Below, one piece after another: positions 36,509-46,410 of a DNA stretch of 64,000 bases; within the stretch, counting starts at the first letter, position 1; each line of letters begins with the position of its first letter. This DNA comes from an uncultured Phascolarctobacterium sp. (GTDB taxonomy: Bacteria; Bacillota; Negativicutes; Acidaminococcales; Acidaminococcaceae), in NCBI RefSeq assembly GCF_934190775.1, contig NZ_CAKPTG010000005.1, positions 62,001 through 126,000 of the forward strand. The letters are read 5' to 3'. A program made the position numbers and the translations under genes. Below the pieces are notes generated by a model. It worked only from the letters and a program-made list of their open reading frames with translations. It was not told the origin of the DNA and ran no database searches.

Positions 36509-37135
36509 ATGTGCCAAGCCCCAGATTGGTCTATTGGTGACCGCTATCTGCGTGAAAACGTTCCAGAGCTCGCCCCGTTAGTTACACGTTATTCGCCATG
36601 TCCGTTAAAGCCTAAATCTAAAGAGGTTTATTTCACTATATTACTGACCGGTATAATTTCACAACAGCTACCGCCAAATGTCAGCCAGGAGCTGATGAAA
36701 AAGCTGGAAGCCCTTACAGGCAATCCTATTACACCGCAGGCAGTGCTGGCAACCCCGATTGAAGCACTGCTCAATATCGGTCTCGTACAGCAAAAGGTAG
36801 ATTATCTGCGCAGCTTTGCTGAAGCTGTTATTAACGGCAGCGTTAATTTTGACAAGTTTGACGATATGACTGACAGTCAGATTACCAAGCAGCTGATGCA
36901 GATTCGCGGCCTCGGCCAATGGACCATAGAAATGTTTCTGCTGCTGGCCCTGTGCCGCACAGACGTTGTTCCCAGTGCCGACTTTATCTTCAAAAAAGAA
37001 CTGCAGAAAATGCTTAATCTTAGCGAAATCCCCAAGCGCGGCAAAATCAACACGCTCACCGAAACATGGCGCCCTTGGCGCTCGCTCGCAGTGTGGTATA
37101 TCTGGCAAAAAGCCAACGATACCCCAAAAAAATAA
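36509..37135 (+). CDS. DNA-3-methyladenine glycosylase II family (HhH-GPD) protein
   Basis: It would remove alkylated bases in base-excision repair. The 208-residue protein is an AlkA-like HhH-GPD domain without the N-terminal AlkA domain. The helix-hairpin-helix is at QIRGLGQWTIEMFLL and the catalytic Asp is probably in VPSADFIF. The second ATG (36509) is chosen because GGAGG lies 6 nt before it. Compact single-domain forms are common in Firmicutes. Confidence 0.85.
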   Translation: MCQAPDWSIGDRYLRENVPELAPLVTRYSPCPLKPKSKEVYFTILLTGIISQQLPPNVSQELMKKLEALTGNPITPQAVLATPIEALLNIGLVQQKVDYLRSFAEAVINGSVNFDKFDDMTDSQITKQLMQIRGLGQWTIEMFLLLALCRTDVVPSADFIFKKELQKMLNLSEIPKRGKINTLTETWRPWRSLAVWYIWQKANDTPKK

Positions 37136-37150
37136 CGTCCAAAGCAAAAC

Positions 37151-37206
37151 AAAACCGTCCTTCCCTGCCTGCATCCGCAGGCAACGGGAAAAGACGGTTT
37201 TCTTAT
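37151..37206. terminator. Bidirectional terminator between glycosylase gene and rpe
   Basis: AAAACCGTC and GACGGTTTT close a long hairpin with inner stem GCCTGC/GCAGGC. T-rich ends exist on both strands. Confidence 0.85.
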
Positions 37207-37272
37207 TCTCCGAACACTATTTACTGTTCACTAATCACTATTCACTAATGACTAGGCACTAATCACTGAATA
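37207..37272. repeat. Imperfect CACTA-type short tandem repeat
   Basis: TTCACTAATCACTA-like units recur about six times in 60 bp immediately 3' of rpe. It is simple-sequence DNA of unknown role. Confidence 0.5.
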
Positions 37273-37917
37273 CTATTTCAAACTTGCAATAGCAGCAGCG
37301 GTATCCTCAGCGCCGTAAACATAAGAGCCTGCTACCAATACGTTGGCACCGGCAGCCTTCACCAGCTTAGAGGTTTCGGCATTTACGCCACCGTCAACCT
37401 GAATATCCACGTTCAGGCCACGCTCGGTAATCATCGCATGCAGGCGCTCAATCTTCGGCACTACGCCTTCAATAAAGCTTTGGCCGCCAAAGCCGGGGTT
37501 TACGGTCATCAGCAGTACCATGTCAACGTAAGGCAGAATTTCTTCTACCGTACTCAGGCTGGTAGCGGGATTCAGTGCAACGCCGGCCTTCATGCCCTCA
37601 GCCTTAATCTGCTGGATGCAGCGGTGCAGATGCTTGGTGGTTTCTACATGCACAACAATTTGGTCAGCACCGGCAGACTTGAAATCGGCAATGTATTTTT
37701 CCGGATTTTCTACCATCAGATGGCAGTCAAAGAACAGCTTGGTTACCTTACGGATTTTTTTCACTACAGGAGCGCCAAAGGTCAGGTTAGGCACAAACTG
37801 GCCGTCCATTACATCGATGTGCACCCAGTCAGCACCGGCAGCTTCAATTTTTTTGATTTCATCCGCCAGATAAGCAAAATCAGCAGACAAAATTGATGGA
37901 GCAACTTTAATCATCAT
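37273..37917 (-). CDS. rpe: Ribulose-phosphate 3-epimerase
   Basis: It interconverts ribulose-5-P and xylulose-5-P in the pentose phosphate pathway. The 214-residue TIM barrel has the metal/catalytic residues in SILSADF, HIDVMDGQFVPN, CHLMV and VDGGVN. The start overlaps the rsgA stop (ATGA). Last gene of the def-rpe operon. Confidence 0.97.
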   Translation of the reverse strand: MMIKVAPSILSADFAYLADEIKKIEAAGADWVHIDVMDGQFVPNLTFGAPVVKKIRKVTKLFFDCHLMVENPEKYIADFKSAGADQIVVHVETTKHLHRCIQQIKAEGMKAGVALNPATSLSTVEEILPYVDMVLLMTVNPGFGGQSFIEGVVPKIERLHAMITERGLNVDIQVDGGVNAETSKLVKAAGANVLVAGSYVYGAEDTAAAIASLK

Positions 37918-38813
37918 TTTCTTCCCTCTTTCTCTTGCAGTAGTTTTACCTCTGCTAACATTGTCAAATATGATTCATAACGGCTGGCAGAAATTTTTCC
38001 TGCCGCCACAGCATCCTTTACGCCACAGACAGGCTCGTGCGTATGCGTGCAGGGACAGAACCTGCAGCCTGCCTCATAATCGGCAAACTCGCGGAAGGAG
38101 GCCAGCACCATCTCGGCGTTCAAGCCCTCCAGCAGCAGGTTGCCGAAGCCCGGCGTATCCGCAATATAGCCTTCATCAAACGGCAGCAGCTGGGCATAGC
38201 GTGTAGTATGCTTACCGCGGCCGATTTTTTCGCTTACCTCGCCCGTGCGCAGGTCTACACTGCTGTCGATAGCGTTGATTGTCGACGATTTGCCTACGCC
38301 CGAAGGTCCGCCAAAGGCGCAGATTTTACCACGCAGTCGCTCTCGCAAAGCCTCCACGCCAGTGCCGTTCTGTGCCGATAAGGTATAGACCTCGTAGCCG
38401 ATAGGCTCATAAACTGCCCTCACCTGCTCAATCAGGCCCGCAGGAGCATTATCCTCCTTGTTGAGCACTAAGATTGCCGGGATTTTTGCCAGCTCTGTCA
38501 GCGCCAGCAGCTTATCTGCCAGCAGAAAGCTGAAATCCGGCGCAGCGCAGGCAAAGGCTGCCACAAACAAATCCAGATTAGCCAGCGTAGGCCGCGGCAG
38601 AAAATTTCTGCGCGGCAGCACGCCGGTAATCATCCCCTCGCGCTTTTCGCTGCTGCTTACCTCAAAGCCGGCGATATCACCAGTCGCCAACGAAAAACGG
38701 TTTTTCTTCATTTTTCCCTTTACCTTACAGGTATAGGGCTCGCTTTCATCTTCTACCTTCAGGTAATAATAGCCATTATAATTTTTCAGGACTCTGCCCT
38801 GCAGCTCTGCCAT
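37914..38813 (-). CDS. rsgA: Ribosome small-subunit-dependent GTPase A
   Basis: RsgA helps late 30S maturation. The 299-residue protein has the circular permutation typical of the family: an N-terminal OB fold, G4 (NKED), then G1 (GPSGVGKSS) and G3 (DTPGFG). The C-terminal zinc site is CRFCPCTHTHEPVCGVK. It follows prkC directly (2 bp), the usual Firmicute order. Confidence 0.96.
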   Translation of the reverse strand: MAELQGRVLKNYNGYYYLKVEDESEPYTCKVKGKMKKNRFSLATGDIAGFEVSSSEKREGMITGVLPRRNFLPRPTLANLDLFVAAFACAAPDFSFLLADKLLALTELAKIPAILVLNKEDNAPAGLIEQVRAVYEPIGYEVYTLSAQNGTGVEALRERLRGKICAFGGPSGVGKSSTINAIDSSVDLRTGEVSEKIGRGKHTTRYAQLLPFDEGYIADTPGFGNLLLEGLNAEMVLASFREFADYEAGCRFCPCTHTHEPVCGVKDAVAAGKISASRYESYLTMLAEVKLLQEKEGRK

Positions 38814-38815
38814 GC

Positions 38816-40780
38816 TTACAGATTCCTTTCAGAAATAAGCTTGCCGTCGCAGAAGAACTGCACTCTAGCATTGCCTGCGTATTCTACCTTCTGACGCAGA
38901 CGCACGCTGCCATTTTGTGTACCACTGTACAGCGTTGCTGTGCCATTATCATCAATCAGCACAATACGCACATTAGCAGGCTTACCGCTCGGCACGACAA
39001 AGTCAACATAGGCGCTCTTCTTATCGCCACCGGCAGCCACAGTAATCGCTACAGCAGCGCCATCGTTAAGGTTACTGCCTACACCCGGGTTGCAGGCCAG
39101 AACAACATTTTTCTTGGCGCTGCCATCCTGAACCTTTTTGATTTCGCCCAGCTTCAGGCCTGCCTGCTCCAGCATGCCCTTGGCTTCGTCAACAGATTTA
39201 CCGATAATATTCGGTACTGCCTTATCGCCTTCGTTAATCACAAGATCAATACCTGTTCCCTTAGGAGCCTTATCCAGGCCCTTGGGTGACTGGCTGAGAA
39301 CGGCGCCGATTTTCTCACCGTCCACGTGCTTGCGCGTCACCTTGCCGACCTTAAAGCCTGCATCCGCCAGCTGCTGCTCCGCCTTCGACAGCGACATGCC
39401 TGTTACATCAGGCACAGCCTTCAGCTCCGCACCCTTACAAATGGTCAGGATAATAAGACTACCCTGCTTACGTTTTTCACCGGCCTTCGGAGACTGCTCC
39501 ATAACCGTACCGGGCTTAAACTTGTCAGGATCGCCGTATTTTTCCTCCAGCTCTACCTTAAACTGCTTTTCCTCCAGCAGCTTCTGTGCTTCTACTACCG
39601 TCATATTGGTAACATTAGGCACCTCAATCTCCGCCAGATTACGGTTGAAGATAAAGTGTGCTACCAGCGAAATTGCTACTACCGCAGCAGTAATCATTAT
39701 TATCAGTTTGGTATAATTAAGCTTTTTCTTTGCCACTTGTTTCTCATCCCCTGCTTTTTCGGAAGGCATTGCTTCGTGCTTCTCCTGAATTGTATCCGGC
39801 TCCTGTACCACAGGCGGAGTTGCCTGCTTCGGAGGCAGCTCACTGCGCACCGGCTTCATAATCACAGTAGCGCCGTCATCACTGTTATCAACAACATTGC
39901 CGTTAGGCTTCACAGCGCCCAGCTCCTGATGATAGTCCTCGCTGCTGAATGGGAACAGCTTCATCTTTAGGTTCATCAGGTCGCGTCTGAGCTGACCGGC
40001 GTTGGCATATCTGTCCTCACAACGCTTCGCCAGCGCCTTGTTCATAATCTCCTGCATGCCCTCAGGAACGTTTTCCATGTAATCCTTGAGCTGCGGCACT
40101 GGTTTTTCTACATGCATCATTGCAACAGAAACAGCCGTTGTACCAACGTAGGGAACCTCACCCGTAAGCATTTCAAAAAGCACAATGCCCAGAGAATAAA
40201 CATCACTGCTGGCAGTAATCTTACCACCACAGGCCTGTTCCGGTGAAATATAATGCACTGAACCCATCACCGATTTGGAATAAACCATTGTCTGGTTCGT
40301 GACCATTTTGGCAATACCGAAATCAGCAATTTTCGGATTCATATTTTTATCAATGAGAATATTCTGCGGCTTGATATCACAGTGGATAATATTATGGCTA
40401 TGTGCATGCTGCAGTGCATCTGCAAGGCGCACAGCAATTTCCAGCACAGTGTTCAGGCTCAGCTTATGCTCCTGCATATACTCCTTAAGAGTCACACCGT
40501 CAACATATTCCATAACTATATACTGATTGCTGCCTTCCGACACAACATCATAAATGTTGATGATGTAAGGATGCACCAGACGGGCTGCAGATTTTGCTTC
40601 TCTGCGGAACTGCTCCAACAGCTCGTTATCCTCCAGAAACTGGTCGCGCAGCATTTTTACAGCCACATTACGGTCCAAAAGCTGGTCGTGGGCCAAAAAG
40701 ACTTCGGCCATACCGCCATAGCCAATCGGACGAATAATCTCATAGCGTCCGTTCAAGATGGTCTTGCCATTTTTATCCAT
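38816..40780 (-). CDS. prkC: PASTA-domain serine/threonine protein kinase
   Basis: This membrane kinase senses peptidoglycan fragments and regulates growth and dormancy. The cytoplasmic kinase domain (about 10-275) has GYGGMAEV, catalytic Lys42, DIKPQN and DFG (153-155). A transmembrane helix lies at 357-378, followed by three PASTA repeats and a C-terminal beta domain. The catalytic loop reads HCD (133-135) instead of HRD. Overlaps the phosphatase gene by 8 bp. Confidence 0.95.
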   Translation of the reverse strand: MDKNGKTILNGRYEIIRPIGYGGMAEVFLAHDQLLDRNVAVKMLRDQFLEDNELLEQFRREAKSAARLVHPYIINIYDVVSEGSNQYIVMEYVDGVTLKEYMQEHKLSLNTVLEIAVRLADALQHAHSHNIIHCDIKPQNILIDKNMNPKIADFGIAKMVTNQTMVYSKSVMGSVHYISPEQACGGKITASSDVYSLGIVLFEMLTGEVPYVGTTAVSVAMMHVEKPVPQLKDYMENVPEGMQEIMNKALAKRCEDRYANAGQLRRDLMNLKMKLFPFSSEDYHQELGAVKPNGNVVDNSDDGATVIMKPVRSELPPKQATPPVVQEPDTIQEKHEAMPSEKAGDEKQVAKKKLNYTKLIIMITAAVVAISLVAHFIFNRNLAEIEVPNVTNMTVVEAQKLLEEKQFKVELEEKYGDPDKFKPGTVMEQSPKAGEKRKQGSLIILTICKGAELKAVPDVTGMSLSKAEQQLADAGFKVGKVTRKHVDGEKIGAVLSQSPKGLDKAPKGTGIDLVINEGDKAVPNIIGKSVDEAKGMLEQAGLKLGEIKKVQDGSAKKNVVLACNPGVGSNLNDGAAVAITVAAGGDKKSAYVDFVVPSGKPANVRIVLIDDNGTATLYSGTQNGSVRLRQKVEYAGNARVQFFCDGKLISERNL

Positions 40781-41519
40781 TACAGCTTTCCTCCTCCTGC
40801 GTAGTTAAGTCAAGCAGAATCAGGGACACGTTATCCCGTCCGCCATTGTCCAGGCTTTGCTCCAGCAGCTTATCTGCCGCCTGCTCCAAATCACTGCAGC
40901 CTATGAGCTGACTGATTTCAGCAGCACGCAGCATATCTGACAGGCCATCACTGCACAGCAGCAGTCTGTCACCGTCCTGCAGGCTGAAGCTGAAGAAGTC
41001 GGCCTTCACTGTTTCCTCTACACCCAGGGCTTGCAGCAAAATATGGCGCTGCGGATGTACAAAGGCTTCCTCCTCCGTAATTTTTCCCTGCTCCAGCAAA
41101 TCGGCTACCAGAGTATGGTCATGTGTCAGCTGCTCCAGCTGGCCGTCGCGGAACAGATACAGTCTGCTGTCGCCTACATGGCAGCAGTAGCCGTGCCCAT
41201 CCCCCGGCAGATAAAGCGCCGTCATCGTTGTTCCCATACCGGAATAGCTTTCATTGCTTACTGCCATTTTAAAGACATGTGTATTGGCCTTATCAAAGGC
41301 CTCCAGCATAACCTTACGGATATTCTGTTCCTCCTGCTCATGGCGCAGGCTGTGTGTTGCAGCCTCAAAGGCTTTGATAGTAGACCTGCTGGCGATTTCA
41401 CCTGCCGCATAGCCACCCATACCGTCGGCAACGGCAAAAAGATACGGCTCGCGTACCAGTAGCGCATCTTCATTATTTTCTCTGACCAAGCCCACATGGG
41501 TTCTGCTGATTGCCTGCAT
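40773..41519 (-). CDS. prpC: PP2C-type protein phosphatase
   Basis: It removes phosphate from PrkC and its targets. The 248-residue protein has the PP2C metal-binding motifs DGMGGYAAGE, MGTTMTAL, VGDSRLYL, CSDGLSDM and GGRDNVSLI. It overlaps both prkC and rlmN (1 nt), so kinase and phosphatase are made together. Confidence 0.95.
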   Translation of the reverse strand: MQAISRTHVGLVRENNEDALLVREPYLFAVADGMGGYAAGEIASRSTIKAFEAATHSLRHEQEEQNIRKVMLEAFDKANTHVFKMAVSNESYSGMGTTMTALYLPGDGHGYCCHVGDSRLYLFRDGQLEQLTHDHTLVADLLEQGKITEEEAFVHPQRHILLQALGVEETVKADFFSFSLQDGDRLLLCSDGLSDMLRAAEISQLIGCSDLEQAADKLLEQSLDNGGRDNVSLILLDLTTQEEESCNG

Positions 41520-42574
41520 TATTTTTGCTCCTGTTCTTTGGCAAATTTGGCCCGCAGCTGACCGCAGGCTGCATCAATATCCTTGCCCATCTCCTTACGA
41601 ACGGTAGCGTTAATCCTGTTTTTCTGCAGGATGCGCAAAAAGCGTTCTACTGCCGCCTTGGACGGACGCTCAAAGCCCTGCTCCGGTACCGGGTTAGCCG
41701 GTATCAGATTAACAGATGCCTGCTTATAGCGCAGGTAATTGCTTAAAAGCTCCGCGTCCTGCGGACTGTCATTTTTCCCCTTCAAAAGAATATATTCATA
41801 AGTTATCTGCCTGCCGCTGGCTTTACTGTAGCTTTCGGCAGCAGTCAGCACATCTACAAAGGGATAACCTTTGTTGACAGGCATCAGTGCTGTACGCAGC
41901 TCGTTTTTGACTGCATGCAGCGAAATTGCCAGATTAATCGGCTTGCCCTGCTCCTCCAGACGCTTAATGCCCGGAATGATGCCGCAGGTGGAAAGCGTCA
42001 TATTGCGGTAGCTCATGTTGCAGGTGTCCTCGCGATGCAGAAAATCTAGCGCCTGCAAAACGCTGTCAAAGTTCAGCATCGGCTCACCGCTGCCCATAAC
42101 CACCACTCTGCTCACCATCGCGCCCTGCTCACGCAGGCGCTCGTTGAACAGGTAAACCTGCGCTACGATTTCTGCCGCCGTCAGGTTACGTACAGCGCCC
42201 TTCAGACCGCTGGCACAAAAGGCGCAGTGCATATCGCAGCCGACCTGGCTGGAAACACACACGCTGTAGCCGTAATCATGGTGCATCAGAACCGTTTCTA
42301 CCGAATTGCCATCCGGCAAGCCCAAAAGCAGCTTGCTCGTCATGCCGTCAGAGGAATTCTGCTCACGCAAAATTTCCAAGCTGTGCGGCAGCACAGTGAA
42401 CTTTTCCTGCAGTACGGCAATATCGGCCTTGCTCAGGTTGTGCATCGCTGCAAAATCAAAGACCGACTTTTGGTACAGCCATTGAAACACCTGCTTGGCA
42501 CGGAACTTTTTCAGTCCTGCTGCCACAAATAAATCTTGTAATTCTTCTATTGGTAAAGCAAAAATATCTTGCAT
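41519..42574 (-). CDS. rlmN: 23S rRNA A2503 / tRNA A37 C2-methyltransferase (radical SAM)
   Basis: The 351-residue protein has the radical-SAM CDMHCAFC motif, the RlmN SGEPMLN segment and the catalytic C-terminal Cys (AACGQL, inside DIDAACGQ). RlmN methylates A2503 of 23S rRNA. It lies between rsmB and prpC. Confidence 0.96.
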   Translation of the reverse strand: MQDIFALPIEELQDLFVAAGLKKFRAKQVFQWLYQKSVFDFAAMHNLSKADIAVLQEKFTVLPHSLEILREQNSSDGMTSKLLLGLPDGNSVETVLMHHDYGYSVCVSSQVGCDMHCAFCASGLKGAVRNLTAAEIVAQVYLFNERLREQGAMVSRVVVMGSGEPMLNFDSVLQALDFLHREDTCNMSYRNMTLSTCGIIPGIKRLEEQGKPINLAISLHAVKNELRTALMPVNKGYPFVDVLTAAESYSKASGRQITYEYILLKGKNDSPQDAELLSNYLRYKQASVNLIPANPVPEQGFERPSKAAVERFLRILQKNRINATVRKEMGKDIDAACGQLRAKFAKEQEQK

Positions 42575-42584
42575 TCTCTTACCT

Positions 42585-43952
42585 CTATTTGTCCTGCTTT
42601 TTCATCAGCTTACAGATATAAAAGCCGTCGATGCCGTCATTCTGCGGCAGCAGCTGCAGCTCCTGTACCTGCTCACCCGTCAGCGGATGCGTAAATTCCA
42701 CGCGCTGCCATTCAGGATGCTGCGTTAAAAACTCTTCCACCAGGTAATGGTTTTCGCTCTGCTCAATCGTGCAGGTGCTGTAAACCATGGTACCGCCATC
42801 CTTCACGTATTGTGCGGCATTCTTTAAAATTGCCAGCTGCAGCGGCGGGAACAGCTTCAGATCCTTGCGCTGCTTGCGCCAGCGTGCTTCCGCACGGCGG
42901 CGCAGCACACCCAGACCGGAGCAGGGTGCGTCAACCAAAACTCTGTCAAACGCGCCCAGCCATTCGCTGCGCAGTTGTAGAGCATCGTTCTGCAGCGCTT
43001 TGACGCTCTTCATACCCAGACGGGCAGCGTTTTCGGCAATCAGCTCCAGCTTGTGCTCATGGATGTCGCAGGCGATAACCTCGCCCTTATCCTGCATAAG
43101 CTGTGCTACATGCGTTGCCTTGCCGCCGGGAGCGCTGCACATATCCAGCACGCGCATTCCGGGCTGCGGCGCCAGCACCGGCGCTACCAGCATAGAGCTT
43201 TCGTCCTGAATATAAAAATGCTGTGGCAGTGCTGCCAAAAGTGTATGCAGCGACGGCAGATGCTCTGCCACAATGCCGTAGGGACTCCATGCGGAAGCAC
43301 GCACCTGCGCACCCATTTCCGTCAAATCCGCCAAAAGCTTGTCGCGTGTAGTCACCAGCGTATTGACACGCAGGCACACCGGCGCAGCTGTATTGTCAAA
43401 CGCCAGCAGGCGTTCGGTACCGCCACGGCCCCACGGTCCCAGCCAGCGCTTCACCAGCCAACGCGGATGGTAATACTGCAGCGACAGATAATCGGCATCC
43501 TGCTTTTCGGCATCAGGCAGGACGAAAGCGCCTGCCTCCTGCTTACGCAGCAGACCGCGCAGAACGCCGTTTACAAACTTGGCGCTGCCTTCATGGCTCA
43601 CCGAGCGTGCCAGCTTCACCGCCTCGTTTACTGCCGCAGACGCAGGAATGCGCGTCATATACAGCAGCTGGTAGGTGCTGATGCGCAGTATCGCCAGAAT
43701 ATCACCGGCCACCTTATCCAACGGACGGCTGACGCACTGCGCCAGATACCAGTCAAGCGTACCGCTGGCCTTTACCGTGCCGTATACCAGCTCCGTTGCC
43801 AGCCTTCTGTCAAGGTCGCTCAGTCTGCTGCCGCGCAGATACTGGTTCAGCGCGATATTCGTATAAGCGCCGTCCTCCAGCACCATACGCACCAAAAGCG
43901 CCGCTGCTCCGCGGGCACTCTCAGGATAATTTGCTTTTTGTTCCTTCCGCAT
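42585..43952 (-). CDS. rsmB: 16S rRNA m5C967 methyltransferase
   Basis: The 455-residue protein fuses an N-terminal NusB-like RNA-binding domain (to about residue 140) to a SAM methyltransferase. The SAM motif is CSAPGGKATH and the catalytic cysteines lie in DAPCSGLGVLRR and YSTCTIE. The ATG at 43952 is preferred (GAGGAAG upstream); an earlier ATG at 43973 is possible. It overlaps the DUF116 gene. Confidence 0.95.
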   Translation of the reverse strand: MRKEQKANYPESARGAAALLVRMVLEDGAYTNIALNQYLRGSRLSDLDRRLATELVYGTVKASGTLDWYLAQCVSRPLDKVAGDILAILRISTYQLLYMTRIPASAAVNEAVKLARSVSHEGSAKFVNGVLRGLLRKQEAGAFVLPDAEKQDADYLSLQYYHPRWLVKRWLGPWGRGGTERLLAFDNTAAPVCLRVNTLVTTRDKLLADLTEMGAQVRASAWSPYGIVAEHLPSLHTLLAALPQHFYIQDESSMLVAPVLAPQPGMRVLDMCSAPGGKATHVAQLMQDKGEVIACDIHEHKLELIAENAARLGMKSVKALQNDALQLRSEWLGAFDRVLVDAPCSGLGVLRRRAEARWRKQRKDLKLFPPLQLAILKNAAQYVKDGGTMVYSTCTIEQSENHYLVEEFLTQHPEWQRVEFTHPLTGEQVQELQLLPQNDGIDGFYICKLMKKQDK

Positions 43953-44736
43953 GCTTTGTTTCTTCCTCATCATCTTCCATAAATGCTAAAATTGCTGCTT
44001 CCAGCTTATTGATATCTACCCGTGTATTAAAGCAGGGACCAAAGGGTCGCTCGTTCAAAACGCCCAGCACCGGCAACGGAAATACATCCTGAATGCCACT
44101 GGTCAGGTCACGCTCGCAGGCCACGGCCACAATAGCCTTCGGCCGTGCCTGCTTCACCATCTGCCTTGCCAGCGTACCACCGGTGGCCACAGCAAAATGG
44201 CAACCGTACTTGTGCGCCAGCCCCAGCATAGCACCTACGCTGCAACGTCCGCACTGACGGCAGTTCTCTACGTTACGGGTTATCTTATGTACGCAGGTAT
44301 CAAGCTGGATACAATGCGGTGTTAAAATCATAATTCGGTTGGCAGGCACCTTCACCTTATGCTGCAGCACCAGATTGTTGCTGACCTCGATAAAGGACTG
44401 CTCAATGCGGTCACGGGGAATGTTGAACAAGCGTCCCAGTACTACCGCAAAGGGGAAGAGAATATTAATCGCCTTCCACGCCCAAAAATACAAAATCTTA
44501 AGCACCGGTATTCCCAACAGCGCCATGACGATTCCCAGCACGCCGCTGAGCATCGCCAGCACAATAAGTACGCCGAAAAAGCCGAAAATTATCGGCAGAA
44601 AGCGGCTGATTTCATAAAGCCCCGGAAAGGTTACCTTCCAGACCACATAAAACATCAACGCACCTAACACGGCGCTGATGGAGGTCAGGGCCATAAATAT
44701 ACGTTTTTTGGGCTTAAATACACTATCTTCGTTCAT
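43921..44736 (-). CDS. DUF116 membrane protein
   Basis: The 271-residue product has two to three N-terminal membrane helices. A cytoplasmic domain follows with the DUF116 cysteines (TPHCIQLDTC, CRQCGRCSVG), which probably bind metal or an Fe-S cluster, and VACERDLTSGI. The function is unknown. Its place between fmt and rsmB is conserved in many Clostridia and Negativicutes and suggests a translation-related role. Confidence 0.85.
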   Translation of the reverse strand: MNEDSVFKPKKRIFMALTSISAVLGALMFYVVWKVTFPGLYEISRFLPIIFGFFGVLIVLAMLSGVLGIVMALLGIPVLKILYFWAWKAINILFPFAVVLGRLFNIPRDRIEQSFIEVSNNLVLQHKVKVPANRIMILTPHCIQLDTCVHKITRNVENCRQCGRCSVGAMLGLAHKYGCHFAVATGGTLARQMVKQARPKAIVAVACERDLTSGIQDVFPLPVLGVLNERPFGPCFNTRVDINKLEAAILAFMEDDEEETKHAEGTKSKLS

Positions 44737-44768
44737 TAAAAGATTACTCCTTCAATTTACAGCCTGCT

Positions 44769-45707
44769 TCAGGCAAGCAGGTCGCCCTCCTGTACGCCGC
44801 GGCCGTTCAGGAAAACCTGCGCCGGCATACGTTTTTTGGATTCGGGCTGTACCTCGGTGATTTCCAGTACGCCCTCACCGCAAGCAACAAAGAAGCTGTG
44901 CTTGCCAGTTTCGATAACGGTACCGGCAGCAGCAGCAGCGCTGTTTTTGTCAGTCATTTTGCTGCCCCATATTTTAAGGCTCTTGCCGTTCGGCAGCTTG
45001 GTAAAGGTGCTGGGTGCAGGATTAAAGCCACGAATGAGGTTGTGTACCTCCTGCGCCGTTTTGCTCCAGTCAATATGCTCCATGCTGCGGTCGAGAAGTG
45101 TTGCATAGGTAGCCTGCTCGTTATCCTGCGGCTCTGCCACGGCAGTACCTGCAGCAATTTTGTCGATAACCTGCAGCAGCAGTGCTGCACCCTGCTCACG
45201 CAGAGCATCATGCAGCTCGCCCATCGTAGTATTTTCAGCAATAGGCACTACTACCTTATCCAGCATTGCGCCGGTATCCATGCCGATATCCATCTGCATA
45301 ATCGTTACGCCCGATTCCTTTTCGCCCTTGATGATGGCGTACTGAATCGGCGCCGCACCGCGATACTTCGGCAGCAGCGAAGCGTGTACGTTAATGCAGC
45401 CATATTTCGGCAGCTCCAGAATTTCCTTGCTCAAGAACTGACCGAAGGCAGCTACTACAATCAACTCCGGCTGCAGCTCGTGCAGCAGCTCAACAAATTC
45501 CGGGGTTTTTACCTTTTGCGGCTGGTAAACAGTCAGGCCCTGCGCCAGCGCATATTCCTTAACAGGTGTCTGCAGCAGCTTGTTGCCGCGTCCCTTCGGA
45601 CGGTCCGGCTGAGTTACTACTGCCAGAATTTCATGCTTGCCGCTTTCGCACAGCGCCTGCAGGCTGCCGACTGCGAAATCCGGTGTTCCCATAAATACTA
45701 TACGCAT
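44769..45707 (-). CDS. fmt: Methionyl-tRNA formyltransferase
   Basis: It formylates initiator Met-tRNA. The 312-residue protein has the family signature HASLLPKYRGAAPIQ with the catalytic Asn (INVHAS) and MGTPDFAV at the N-terminus. ACGGAGGAAAACAA precedes the ATG. The def-fmt pair is the start of the operon. Confidence 0.97.
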   Translation of the reverse strand: MRIVFMGTPDFAVGSLQALCESGKHEILAVVTQPDRPKGRGNKLLQTPVKEYALAQGLTVYQPQKVKTPEFVELLHELQPELIVVAAFGQFLSKEILELPKYGCINVHASLLPKYRGAAPIQYAIIKGEKESGVTIMQMDIGMDTGAMLDKVVVPIAENTTMGELHDALREQGAALLLQVIDKIAAGTAVAEPQDNEQATYATLLDRSMEHIDWSKTAQEVHNLIRGFNPAPSTFTKLPNGKSLKIWGSKMTDKNSAAAAAGTVIETGKHSFFVACGEGVLEITEVQPESKKRMPAQVFLNGRGVQEGDLLA

Positions 45708-45758
45708 TTGTTTTCCTCCGTATATCTTTCTATCTTTCTTTCGTATCCCGCTCAGGAT

Positions 45759-46241
45759 TTATCTTACAGCATCCTCGGGATTTTCCTTCTGCTTAGGCGA
45801 AATGGTTTTAGCCTTGTCGATGAAAAGAATACCGTCCAGATGATCCAGCTCATGCTGAATGCAGATAGCCAAAAGGCCGCTTGCAGAAAGCAGCATGCGT
45901 TGACCGGTCTTGTCGGTGAATTCGCATTCCACATATTCAGAGCGCTCTACCTCGCCCTCATAATCAGGCACGGAAAGACAGCCCTCGCTGCCCATAACCT
46001 TGCCCTCACGCTTAACGATTTCAGGGTTAATCAGCTCGTACAAGCCTTCGCCTACGTCAATAACTACTACGCGCTTGCTTACACCCACCTGCGGTGCTGC
46101 CAGGCCTACGCCGTCAGCCGCATACATCGTTTCTGCCATATCACGCAGCAGACGCTGCAATTTTTTATCTATACGCTCTACCGGTTGAGCCACCTCTCGC
46201 AGCACCGGCGCGCCGGCAATCACTATTTTTAACTTAGCCAT
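45759..46241 (-). CDS. def: Peptide deformylase
   Basis: It removes the formyl group from nascent proteins. The 160-residue type 1 enzyme has the three motifs GVGLAAPQVG, EGCLSVP and QHELDHLDG, which supply the metal ligands and the catalytic Glu. AAGGAGGAAC precedes the ATG. First gene of the def-to-rpe operon. Confidence 0.97.
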   Translation of the reverse strand: MAKLKIVIAGAPVLREVAQPVERIDKKLQRLLRDMAETMYAADGVGLAAPQVGVSKRVVVIDVGEGLYELINPEIVKREGKVMGSEGCLSVPDYEGEVERSEYVECEFTDKTGQRMLLSASGLLAICIQHELDHLDGILFIDKAKTISPKQKENPEDAVR

Positions 46242-46274
46242 TTTTGTTCCTCCTTGTAGCTATTCCAATAGTTC

Positions 46275-46304
46275 ATTATAACACATTACTACAGAAAAAA
46301 ACAA
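46275..46304 (-). promoter_or_regulatory. Promoter of the def-rpe operon
   Basis: TTGTTT (46299-46304), 18-bp spacer, TATAAT (46275-46280) on the minus strand. Confidence 0.6.
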
Positions 46305-46345
46305 ATTCTCTGTGCAGGCTTCCTCATATATTTATGCCCAAACAG

Positions 46346-46392
46346 CAAAAGCCTTCTGCATAAGGCGGATTTCCCGTCAGAAGCAGAAGGCT
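46346..46392. terminator. Terminator of the sugar-binding protein gene
   Basis: AGCCTTCTGC (46350-46359) pairs with GCAGAAGGCT (46383-46392). Four T follow on the minus strand; a longer T run follows on the plus strand. Confidence 0.75.
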
Positions 46393-46410
46393 CTTAAGCT
46401 TTTTTGTTAT